Source: Rhodococcus sp. (in: high G+C Gram-positive bacteria) (lineage in GTDB: Bacteria; Actinomycetota; Actinomycetes; Mycobacteriales; Mycobacteriaceae). From it: a DNA stretch of 43,319 bases. The stretch is taken from NCBI GenBank assembly GCA_004211695.1, contig SEEV01000012.1, positions 1 to 43,319 of the forward strand, read 5' to 3'. The position numbers and the translations under genes were made by a program. How positions within the stretch are numbered: the stretch's first letter is position 1; every line of letters starts with the position of its first letter. Shown here one piece after another: positions 8,662-15,420 of the stretch. Under the pieces are notes generated by a model. It was not told the origin of the DNA, searched no databases, and saw nothing but the letters and a program-made list of their open reading frames with translations.

Positions 8662-9354
8662 TCACTTCTCTGGCCGGACGATCGCGATGTTGGTGTCGAA
8701 GTCGCCGAAGTGGACCGACAGCGTGAACAGCAGGCGCGAGTACATCTCGGTGGCGCGGGAGGTCGTGATGTCGCCGAGGTCGATGACCACGTCCGCGGGC
8801 CATCCGAACTCTCCGAGCAACCGCGTCACAGCGGCCTTGGCATCGGCGTCGTCCCCGGAGACGAACATGCTGTGCCGGCCGGGCAAGCGGGTCGGGTCGA
8901 GCATGACCTCGTACTGGACGGTGTCCAGCGTCTTCACCACGCGCGACTGCGGGAACGCGCGCTGGATCTGCTCGCCGAGGCTGTCGTCGTTGACGACGCT
9001 CAGCCGGGGCGGCCATCCGGCGGACAGGTCCAGCGGCAGAGAAAGATCCAGCAGGACCTTGCCAGCGAGGTTGTCCGCGCCGACCAGCTCCAGGGCGGCC
9101 AGCGCGTTCGCGCCGGCGGTCGCGTTGATGATCAGCTCCCCGTGCGCCCCGGCCTCGGCCATGGTCACCAGGCGGGCGTCCGGATTGTCGGCGAACCAGG
9201 TCGACAGCGGCGGGGTGCCCTTGGCGTCAGGCTCGGTGCGGGCGAGGGTGGCCTGCGGGTCGCGGGTGCCGAGGATGACGTCGTGGCCGAGGCCGGCCAG
9301 CCTGGTGGCGAAGGCGCGTCCGACCATCCCGGTCCCGATGACGGCGATCTTCAT
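8662..9354 (-). CDS. NADP/F420-dependent oxidoreductase-type dinucleotide-binding protein, 230 aa
   Basis: Rossmann-fold protein of the F420-NADP oxidoreductase (Fno)/ProC-like group. It starts MKIAVIGTGMVGR (GxGxxG at residues 7-12) and continues with GHDVILGTRDP, a typical NADP-phosphate-binding turn. VLLDLSLPL, AFPQSRVVKTLDTV and GDDADAKAAV match the conserved order of this family. Actinobacteria carry many paralogues, not all of which use F420, so the cofactor partner is uncertain. AAGGAG lies 6 nt before the ATG. It sits inside the four-gene minus-strand operon. Confidence 0.88.
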   Translation of the reverse strand: MKIAVIGTGMVGRAFATRLAGLGHDVILGTRDPQATLARTEPDAKGTPPLSTWFADNPDARLVTMAEAGAHGELIINATAGANALAALELVGADNLAGKVLLDLSLPLDLSAGWPPRLSVVNDDSLGEQIQRAFPQSRVVKTLDTVQYEVMLDPTRLPGRHSMFVSGDDADAKAAVTRLLGEFGWPADVVIDLGDITTSRATEMYSRLLFTLSVHFGDFDTNIAIVRPEK

Positions 9355-9399
9355 GGTGTTCTCCTTGTGTTGATGGTGTGTCGGCGGTGTGGGGGCTCG

Positions 9400-9756
9400 T
9401 CAGGCGACGAGCTCGATCAGGCGGTAGCCGACGCCGTTCGGGTCGGCGACCCGGAAGGCTCGCTCAGCGGCCTCGGTCGCGATGGGCTCTGTGATCTCGA
9501 CGGCGTCCGTCAGCCGAGCCCAGTGACCATCGATCCCGGTGACGAGGAAGCCGATCTGCAGGCCCGGGAAGCCAGGTGGCGTCACACCGGGCGGGAGCGG
9601 GCGGAGGATGATCCTCAGCCCGTGGTCCTCGTGGCCGAGGGCGCTGAAGCCCTCGCCCTCGGCGAGAACGCGGAAGCCGAGGTGGACCGTGAGGAAGGCC
9701 CGGGAGGCATCGGAATCGGGCACGTCGAGGACGACGGCGGGCGAGTCGAGGCGCAT
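9400..9756 (-). CDS. VOC-superfamily (glyoxalase/bleomycin-resistance-like) protein, 118 aa
   Basis: Single VOC module with the characteristic pattern SRAFLTVHLGFRVLAEGEGFSALG, then GLQIGFLVTGIDGHW, and the C-terminal RVADPNGVGYRLIELV, where the last glutamate is a common metal ligand. Single-module VOC proteins act as homodimers and may be isomerases, lyases, dioxygenases or binding proteins; none can be chosen here. It is co-directional with the MFS gene before it (40 nt) and the oxidoreductase after it (45 nt). Confidence 0.87.
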   Translation of the reverse strand: MRLDSPAVVLDVPDSDASRAFLTVHLGFRVLAEGEGFSALGHEDHGLRIILRPLPPGVTPPGFPGLQIGFLVTGIDGHWARLTDAVEITEPIATEAAERAFRVADPNGVGYRLIELVA

Positions 9757-9796
9757 GAGTTTTCCGTTCGGTGAGGGCCAGAAAGTCCGGCGGCGG

Positions 9797-11002
9797 TCAG
9801 TCGGCGAGGGCGCGGGTGCGCTGGGCGGCCCAGAGAGCGAGGCCGAGGACGAGGATCGCCGCGCCCACGGCCATCAGCCCGGTCCATCCGCCCCAGGCCC
9901 AGATCAGGCCGGCCAGGGCCGAGCCGATCGCGCCGGCGATGAAGTTCCCGACCACATACACGGTGTTCATCCGGCTGCGCGCGGCGGGGTCGATGGCCAT
10001 CATCCGCGTCTGCGCGAGCACCAGCGCCCCCTGCAGCCCGACGGAGAACAGCGCGATCGCTGCGACGACGGCGATGATCGAGCCCTGCCCGATCCCAGCC
10101 ACGGCGAGGGATGCCAGAGCCAGAAGCATTGCGCCGCCGAGGGCCTGCACGGACAGGCCGCGGTCGTAGAGGCGACCGGCTCCCTGCGCGGCGACTGCCC
10201 CGGCGACGCCGACCAGGCTGATCAGGCCGATGGTGCCGGTCGAGTAGGAATACGGCTCCCCCGACAGAAGCAGCGTCAGCCCGGTCCAGAACAGCGTGAA
10301 CACGCTCATCGGCAGCGCGCCGAGCAGGATCGTCACCTGCACCCGACGGTTCCCGCGGACCGTCCTCAGCACGCCGAGCAGCAGCTGGCCGTAGGGTGCG
10401 CCCGTCGTGGTCTCGAGCCGGGGGAGGCGGCGCGAGAGGACCACGGCGAGGACGAGCATCAACGCCGAGGCGGCGACGAACACGGAACGCCACCCGAGCA
10501 GGTCAGCGACCAGACCGCTGACGGTGCGCGACAGCAGGATGCCAAGCATGAGCCCGGAGGCGACGGTGCCCAGCACGCGGCCGCGCTCCTCATCGGTGGC
10601 GAGGTCCCCGGCCATCGGGGTGAGGATCTGCCCGGCGACCGACGTCGCTCCCACGAGCGCGATCACCCCCAGCAGCACCAGGAACGACGGTGCTGCAGCG
10701 GTCGCGGCCAGGGCGAGCACCGCGCCGAGCATGATCAGCGGCACCACGCGCTTGCGATCGACGGCATCGCCCAGCGGCACGAGCAGGAACACACCGACGG
10801 CGTAGCCGATCTGCGTCAAGGTGATCACGAACCCGGCATCTCCCGGGGCGACGCCGAGGTCCTCGGCGATCGGGGCGAGCAGGGGCTGCGCCCAGTACAT
10901 GTTCCCCACCGACGCGCCGGCCGCGATCGCGAACAGCAGGGTCAGTCCGCGGGACATGCCCCGCGGGCGGGCGGATGGAAGTCGTTGGTCGTGAACCGTC
11001 AT
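9797..11002 (-). CDS. MFS transporter, 401 aa
   Basis: Twelve-helix major facilitator of the arabinose-efflux/drug-proton antiporter kind. The start of helix 1 reads LLFAIAAGASVGNMYWAQPLLAPIAEDLG. The loop 2-3 motif is PLGDAVDRKRVV, and the second-half motif YSYSTGTIGLISLVG is characteristic of this exporter subgroup. Start 11002 (MTVHDQRLPSARP) gives the normal short N-terminus. The frame is open further upstream, but that portion is arginine/proline-rich. Shine-Dalgarno is weak (AGAGAG). First gene of the MFS-VOC-oxidoreductase-SDR operon. It likely exports the compound that the downstream enzymes handle, or a toxic intermediate. Confidence 0.92.
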   Translation of the reverse strand: MTVHDQRLPSARPRGMSRGLTLLFAIAAGASVGNMYWAQPLLAPIAEDLGVAPGDAGFVITLTQIGYAVGVFLLVPLGDAVDRKRVVPLIMLGAVLALAATAAAPSFLVLLGVIALVGATSVAGQILTPMAGDLATDEERGRVLGTVASGLMLGILLSRTVSGLVADLLGWRSVFVAASALMLVLAVVLSRRLPRLETTTGAPYGQLLLGVLRTVRGNRRVQVTILLGALPMSVFTLFWTGLTLLLSGEPYSYSTGTIGLISLVGVAGAVAAQGAGRLYDRGLSVQALGGAMLLALASLAVAGIGQGSIIAVVAAIALFSVGLQGALVLAQTRMMAIDPAARSRMNTVYVVGNFIAGAIGSALAGLIWAWGGWTGLMAVGAAILVLGLALWAAQRTRALAD

Positions 11003-11040
11003 GGCGTCTCTCTGATCGGCTGATCGCCGGCCCGGCGGGC

Positions 11041-11065
11041 GACGCGGGGCGGCGGACCCCGCGTC
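11041..11065. repeat. 9-bp inverted repeat in leader of MFS operon
   Basis: GACGCGGGG (11041-11049) and CCCCGCGTC (11057-11065) are exact reverse complements with a 7-nt loop, lying about 40 bp upstream of the MFS start. It may be an operator or leader hairpin. GC-rich repeats also arise by chance in such DNA. Confidence 0.4.
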
Positions 11066-11350
11066 GGGGCCCGCATCCATACAACGGCAGGCGCGGACAG
11101 GCAACCAGATCCGCTTCCTCCCAGGGTCCCGCAGTACCCCTCAACGCGGGGACGGCACGAGCCCTGGCCGCGTGGGGGTGACTGAGCGTCAATGCCACAG
11201 CGCCAACACGACCGCGACCATAGGACGTGCGGGCGCGCCGACCATCACGGCCGCACTGCTCATCTCGGGCCGCCGTCCATGCGCTTGCCCGACCTATCAG
11301 AACGCATTCCAGAACTCGTGACGACGGGCCGTGCGCTCTGGAGAGGTAGG

Positions 11351-11408
11351 GGTGGGCTCCTTGTTGGGGCAGGGACGAAGAGTCGCTGCCCGTACCCAGG
11401 AGCCCACC
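11351..11408. repeat. Nested hairpin upstream of IS5-type fragment
   Basis: The outer arms GGTGGGCTCCT (11351-11361) and AGGAGCCCACC (11398-11408) are exact complements. An inner pair GGGCAG/CTGCCC lies inside. It stands just upstream of a transposase fragment and may be its leader or part of the element end. Function unknown. Confidence 0.5.
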
Positions 11409-11473
11409 ATGTCATCGTCGTCCATCGCGCCGTGTCCGCGTGCCCACCCTGCTCGCCGGGGCATCGGTGTGCG

Positions 11474-11688
11474 GTGTATTCGTCCTCCTCGCTGACCGAC
11501 GAGCAGTGGGCGGTGCTGGAACCGTTGCTGCCGCCACCGGGAAACACCACCGGTCGTGGTGGCAGACCCGAAAAGTATTGCCGACGGAATATTCTGGATG
11601 CGATTCTCTAGGTGGTTCGTGGTGGGATCGCGTGGCGGCAGCTGCCGGTGGAGTTCCCGCCGGCATCGACGGTGTATGGGATCTCCAC
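11474..11688 (+). pseudogene. IS5-family transposase, 5' fragment with nonsense codon
   Basis: From the GTG at 11474 the frame reads SSLTDEQWAVLEPLLPPPG, the canonical N-terminus of an IS5-group transposase, followed by GRGGRPEKYCRRNILDAIL. A TAG stop at about 11610 then replaces the expected tyrosine codon. The same frame continues with VVRGGIAWRQLPVEFPPAST and stops matching near 11685, where a different sequence (the 176-bp repeat) begins. The catalytic DDE region is absent. Dead on two counts. Confidence 0.82.
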
Positions 11689-11864
11689 GGCGCGCGGGCT
11701 GGACGACATCCATCCAGCCGAACACCGGATCGTCGCGCAGTGTTCGCACACCCGTCCAGGATAGCCGTTGACCGACACACCCCCTTTCACAGCGATGAAA
11801 TCCGAACTCGGCGAGAACCTCCCGGATTCCCACGCCGCATACGAGAGCGTCGACCCAGAACTGT
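11689..11864 (+). repeat. Diverged direct repeat, copy 1
   Basis: Matches 13119-13295 with scattered substitutions (roughly nine bases in ten by eye). It covers about 80 bp of 5' untranslated DNA beginning GGCGCGCGGGCT plus the first 32 codons of a CMD-family gene. Copy 2 is the intact gene's leader and 5' end, so this copy is a displaced fragment. Confidence 0.85.
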
Positions 11865-12145
11865 CCGCCTCTGCGTCCGGCGAATGGCGACACAATGTTC
11901 AGCGAGCCAAGGCGAGATACCCGCTTCGACGCGCCGCGCCGAAGGTCCTCACCCTCGAACTCGACGACGAGAACCGAGCCAGATTCTTCCGGGAGCAGCG
12001 CGCGATGGGCAGGTTGACCGGGCACCCGAACATGGTCAACGTTCTACAGGTCGGTGTCACCGACAGCGGACTCCCCTACATCGTCATGGCGATGGTGGAC
12101 ATGGTCGGTGGTCCTTCCGGGTCGTGCGGTGCGGCTCCTTCCTGA
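11768..12145 (+). pseudogene. In-frame chimera: CMD-protein N-terminus joined to protein-kinase N-lobe fragment
   Basis: One uninterrupted 125-codon frame starts at TTG 11768, matching the intact CMD gene at 13199 (MTDTP, FTAMKSELGENLPDSHAAYE). It continues through about 25 unrelated codons. From about 11941 it encodes KVLTLELDDENRARFFREQ, RAMGRLTGHPNMVNVLQVG and TDSGLPYIVM, which is residues ~54-102 of a kinase like that at 39365. The lysine of the kinase VAVK motif is kept but the catalytic loop and DFG are absent. The stop codon falls in the loop of the terminator at 12129-12160. The ribosome site is weaker than in the intact gene (AGGATAG versus AGGAGAA). Probably rubbish from recombination, yet still open. 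Confidence 0.7.
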
Positions 12146-12160
12146 CGGAAGGAGCCGCAC
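12129..12160. terminator. Perfect 14-bp hairpin terminator
   Basis: GTGCGGCTCCTTCC (12129-12142) pairs exactly with 12147-12160 around loop TGAC. It lies 13 nt beyond the stop of the minus-strand alcohol dehydrogenase remnant and was probably that gene's terminator. Confidence 0.85.
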
Positions 12161-12173
12161 CTGCGCTTGTGGA

Positions 12174-12566
12174 TCAGAGGGTAAGCAGCACCTTGGTCGC
12201 GCGGCGCTCATCCATCGCTTTGTAGCCTTCGGCGGCCTGTTCGAGAGGCAGGGTCAGGTCGAAGACCTCACCCGGGTCGATCTGACCGTTGATGATGAGC
12301 TCGATCAGTTCGGGGAGGAACCGGCGTACCGGTGCGGGGCCACCGCAGGTGCACACCGGAGAAGAACAGCTCCATGCCGGGAAGTTCGACTTCGTGGGCG
12401 ACGCCTAGGTAGCCGACGTGACCGCCGGGGCGGGTCGATCGGATGGCTTGCATCATCGATTCCTGGGTGCCGACGGCTTCGATGACCGAGTGCGCGCGCC
12501 GAGGTCCTCGGTGAGCTCTGCGATCTTCGCGACGCCGTCGTCGCCGCGCTCGGTGACGATGTAGGG
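12174..12566 (-). pseudogene. Zinc-dependent alcohol dehydrogenase, C-terminal remnant with two frameshifts
   Basis: Reading on the minus strand gives IVTERGDDGVAKIAELTEDLG, then in a second frame ESMMQAIRSTRPGGHVGYLGV and ELFFSGVHL. A third frame gives GPAPVRRFLPELIELI and the normal end QAAEGYKAMDERRATKVLLTL. This is the cofactor-binding half and tail of a medium-chain zinc alcohol dehydrogenase (Rossmann GHVGYLGV visible). The frameshifts are near 12490 and 12345. The zinc-binding N-terminal half is absent. At about 12566 it abuts an unrelated regulator fragment on the other strand. No function remains. Confidence 0.82.
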
Positions 12567-12750
12567 CGTCAGCACCCCGAGGTCGGATACCTGGATCTGG
12601 CCTACCAGTCTGCTGACCTGCCGACCGCCCACCGCGACGTGCACGACCTCTCGCTCTACACTGCCGAACCCGGCACGGCGCACGAAGAACGACTCAAAGC
12701 TGCTCGCCAGCTGGTCCGCACCCAGCCCGGAAAGCACGCAGGCAGGCTCT
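12567..12750 (+). pseudogene. XRE/MmyB-type regulator, C-terminal remnant
   Basis: The plus strand reads QHPEVGYLDLAYQSADLPTA, then HDLSLYTAEPGTAHEERLK, and after a one-base shift LLASWSAPSPES. This pattern (HPxVG followed by the AEPGT strand and a closing helix) is the end of the MmyB-like domain also seen in the regulator at 5806. The helix-turn-helix part is missing. It abuts the alcohol-dehydrogenase remnant head to head. After 12750 up to 12957 I see no gene. Confidence 0.68.
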
Positions 12751-12957
12751 CGCTCCCGCGGAATCGATCGAACTGGAAAATATTCTCGGACAGTGCGACT
12801 CGCTATGAGAAAACCCGAAGCGTGCCAGTTCGTCGTCAGCGTGCACTCGATGGACTCCTAAGTAACCGTGCTGGTTCGCCCAAGCGATGACAACCCGCCC
12901 AGCTGCGCCAATCGCCTCTTGACGGTCCGCCGACCGTTGACTAGCCTCAATAACCGT

Positions 12958-12973
12958 ATTTATTGTGATATTT
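12958..12973 (+). promoter_or_regulatory. Recurrent 16-bp AT-rich palindromic element, copy 1
   Basis: ATTTATTGTGATATTT, 14 of 16 positions matching the window-wide pattern ATTTATTGTGATAAAT. It lies 225 bp upstream of the CMD gene at 13199, in an otherwise GC-rich context. Confidence 0.65.
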
Positions 12974-13118
12974 AACCCGGTATGATGAGTGCGTAGCCAC
13001 CGCCGCGACGCATCATCATGTTCGGTCGTGCCGAGGCAAACGAAATCGCAGGCCCGGCAGAACCACAGTCGAGCGTTGCCGCCGTGGGCTTAGACATCCC
13101 GTTCTAGACAACACCCAA

Positions 13119-13295
13119 GGCGCGCGGGCTAGACGACATCCACCCGGCAGAACACCGGATCGTTCGATAGGTGTTCGCACATCCATCCAGGAGAACCGTT
13201 GACCGACACACCCTCTCTCACAGCAATGAAGTCCGAACTCGGCGAGAACCTCCCGGACTCACACGCCGCATACGAGAGCGTCGACCCAGAACTGT
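13119..13295 (+). repeat. Diverged direct repeat, copy 2
   Basis: Partner of 11689-11864. Here the repeated DNA is the leader and first codons of an intact CMD-family gene, so this is the parental location. Confidence 0.85.
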
Positions 13296-13555
13296 TCGAG
13301 AATTACCTCGCCTGGCGTAGCAGCATCCTGGACACGGGCACCATTCCGCGCGCGCAGAAGCTGTTGATGGTGATTGCGCTGTTGACCGCACAGAAGAGCA
13401 TCCCTGCGCTTAAGGTCTATTCTGCGATCGCTCGCTCGCAGGGGGTCACGGCGCAAGAACTGAAAGAGGCACTTCGAGTCGGCATTCTGTTCTCCGGTGG
13501 CGCCGGGGTCGACGCCGCGTCGAACGTGACCGACCTTCTTCGCGAAGACGACTGA
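13199..13555 (+). CDS. Carboxymuconolactone-decarboxylase-family (AhpD-fold) protein, 118 aa
   Basis: Small all-helical protein of the CMD/AhpD-like fold. The core reads LFENYLAWRSSILDTGTIPR, QKLLMVIALLTAQK, ARSQGVTAQELKEALRVGIL and SGGAGVDAASNVTDLL. There is no cysteine in the whole protein, so it is not a CxxC peroxidatic AhpD. A decarboxylase/lactonase-like or purely structural role is more likely. The start is TTG at 13199 with AGGAG 5 nt upstream. The leader and first 32 codons are duplicated at 11689-11864. A recurrent AT-rich element lies upstream (12958) and a rho-independent terminator follows, so it is a single-gene unit. Confidence 0.85.
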   Translation: MTDTPSLTAMKSELGENLPDSHAAYESVDPELFENYLAWRSSILDTGTIPRAQKLLMVIALLTAQKSIPALKVYSAIARSQGVTAQELKEALRVGILFSGGAGVDAASNVTDLLREDD

Positions 13556-13602
13556 TCTGCCGATCCGGTGGTTGACCCACCGGCCGACCACGCATCTGTG
13601 AC

Positions 13603-13640
13603 CCCGGAGCGCCGCGTAAACCCTGCGGCGCTCCGGGTTT
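13603..13640 (+). terminator. Rho-independent terminator of CMD gene
   Basis: CCCGGAGCGCCGC (13603-13615) pairs exactly with 13625-13637, 9-nt loop, followed by TTT. It sits about 50 nt after the CMD stop codon. Confidence 0.85.
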
Positions 13641-14034
13641 CATGGGCCACTCAGACTCCGCACCAGCGACGCACCCCGTCGCAGCGATGGCCTCGGGAGT
13701 CCGATCACCAGCGACCTCGGGACTATTCCCAGCCTGGGGTGCCGAGCGTCGGCGTCATCTCTGCGCCTACGCGATGCCCGAAACATCTCTTCTAATGAGG
13801 TGTGAGCCCTCGATTGGGACGGGCTGCAGAGGAACTCACCGCTCAGCCCAGCCAATCACTGCGTGTCCGGCGAACGGCTGGCGACCCGGCCCCGGCCCCG
13901 GCCCCGGCCCCGGAAGGAGGTTCGACCTCTTGCGTGCCGCGCAGGTGGCTGGACTTCCGATCAGTTCGTGAACTCGTCCCCTGCTTTCCGCAGCGCCGTC
14001 TAGAGCGTGTCTGCTATTTGCGGACACGGTGATT
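13641..14034. other. Gene-free stretch
   Basis: No supportable gene. It contains the CCCGGC tandem repeat (13885-13913). Its right edge runs into a transposase remnant. Confidence 0.5.
13885..13913. repeat. Tandem hexamer CCCGGC, nearly five copies
   Basis: Four exact copies of CCCGGC plus five bases of a fifth, in tandem. A likely slippage-prone microsatellite without evident function. Confidence 0.85.
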
Positions 14035-14785
14035 AATAACGAACGCCGCGAGGAGTACACCACCGAGGTAAGTGGTGGCGTACTTGTCGCAGCGCGTGGC
14101 GATGCCAGCCATTGCTTGAGACGCCCGAAACCCCGCTCGACGGTGTTGCGTTCGCGGTAACGGTCCTTGTCGAATGCCGGCGGCCGACCTCTGTCCGGCC
14201 CCTTGGCATTACGACATCGGATCTGGTCACTGCGTTCGGGGATGGTGTGCGAGATTCAGCTTTCCCGCAGGTGCTTTCGGGTGCTCGGGTGCGAGTACGC
14301 CTTGTCGGCCAGCAGCCGGAACGCTTCGGTGTCGTGGGCGCGGTGCGCGTCGAGCAGCGGCGCCAGGTGGGGGTTGTCGCCTGCCTGTCCCTGCGAGAGC
14401 GGCAGGGTCAGCGGGCGGCAGAACGTGTCGGTGAGGGCGTGGATCTTGGTGCTCAGCCCGCCGTGGAAGCGGCCGAGTGCGTGGTCGGCGGGTTCGTTGA
14501 TCAGATTCTTGTAATTCGACCGAGCCGCTGTGTGCGCATCGGTCAGGTCGCCGGCCGAATGCTGGTGGGCGCGGACAACGGTCGAATCGATCGACAGCAG
14601 TCGCTCGAGCTGTTCCTGTCGTTCGGTGGCTGCCGCCCGCACGGCGGCGAACATCCGCACGTAGGTGCCGTCGTCCGACCAGCGGCGATGACGCTCCCAG
14701 ATCGACTGCCACGGGCCGAAGTATTCGGGCAGATCGCGCCACGCTGACCCTGTTCGGAACCGCCAGGCGATCCCTTCCAGCGTCA
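14035..14785 (-). pseudogene. IS5-family transposase remnant
   Basis: The minus strand reads LEGIAWRFRTGSAWRDLPEYFGPWQSIWERHRRW, LLSIDSTVVRAHQHSAGD (first catalytic Asp region) and GLSTKIHALTD. After a frameshift come a DRYRERNTVERGF-like segment (second catalytic region) and CDKYATTYLGGVLLAAFVINHRVRK at the end. The order and motifs are those of IS5/IS427-group transposases. The N-terminal ~35 residues are lost where the element meets a dehydrogenase remnant at about 14785. At least two frameshifts are present, near 14256-14230 and in the C-terminal part. Inactive; element ends cannot be placed. Confidence 0.83.
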
Positions 14786-15140
14786 ACCGATGGTCATTTC
14801 GGTCGCGATGCCGACGCCGGCGCGCTTGATCTGATCTTAAGGAAGGCGCGGGCATTTTGGCTGCCGAATCCCCACCCGACGGCCTCCATCATCTCCTCCA
14901 GTGTGAGGTTCGCCAGGCGCATGGGAACCTTTGCCTCCTTCCCAGTTCGTTGCCAACCGAACGTCTTTCCGCGCGAGATCACGAGGCGAAAGCCCGTGGT
15001 TCGAATTGTGCGGGTAGAAGGTGCTTGATCCACCATGTCCAGTGGTGATGTGCATCCCAGCACGCCCCGGCAACGAAGTGAAGATGATGTCCGAGCGACC
15101 GGCCACCTCCCCGGTCCGGCCGCCTAGTTCGCGATGTCTG
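14786..15140 (-). pseudogene. 3-hydroxyisobutyrate-dehydrogenase-like remnant
   Basis: Pieces of a beta-hydroxyacid dehydrogenase: EVAGRSDIIFTSLPG from the Rossmann domain, then, after loss of the middle, RDLARKDVRLAT. A frameshift follows, then GKEAKVPMRLANLTLEEMMEAVG and ARAFLKI from the C-terminal helical domain, with KRAGVGIATEMTIG in a third frame. About two thirds of the gene is missing, including the catalytic lysine region. It is cut by, or fused to, the IS5 remnant. An intact member of the family, not a close copy, lies at 31402. Confidence 0.7.
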
Positions 15141-15346
15141 CTACAAGTTCTTGTAACGCTGAGGGGCCGAGGCAGCGTACACGGTGAGCGAAACGCCGGA
15201 CGCTGCAGATGACGCGCCAATCCATGTCGCATCCGGCCCAAGCCGGAAGCCCATGTCGAGTGAGTTCATCGTCTCTCTTTGTCCTTCACCGCGATAGAGC
15301 GAGACCTGCGGGCCCCGGCCCCCGCCCGTGCTCGCGGCCCTGTGTT
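15141..15346. other. Gene-free stretch
   Basis: No supportable coding sequence between the dehydrogenase remnant and the terminator of the transporter gene. Confidence 0.4.
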
Positions 15347-15383
15347 CGCCCCTGCCGCAACTTCGAAGAGTGCGGCAGGGGCG
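15347..15383 (-). terminator. 13-bp hairpin after MFS gene
   Basis: CGCCCCTGCCGCA (15347-15359) pairs exactly with 15371-15383 across an 11-nt loop, 37 nt past the stop of the minus-strand transporter. Confidence 0.82.
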
Positions 15384-15420
15384 GAGGTTGCCAGGGCGAT
15401 CTGACCGAATGCTCAGGTGG

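Noticed and set aside
9539-11023. A 494-codon plus-strand frame
   Set aside because: Antisense to the MFS transporter and VOC genes, rich in Gln/Arg/His/Gly without motifs; both opposite genes have clear family signatures.
13885-13913. Tandem CCCGGC units as a possible CRISPR or functional repeat
   Set aside because: Units are six bases without spacers; a simple microsatellite.
14025-14045. AT-rich GATTAATAAC stretch as an eighth copy of the recurrent element
   Set aside because: It lies in the coding end of a transposase remnant and matches the pattern poorly.
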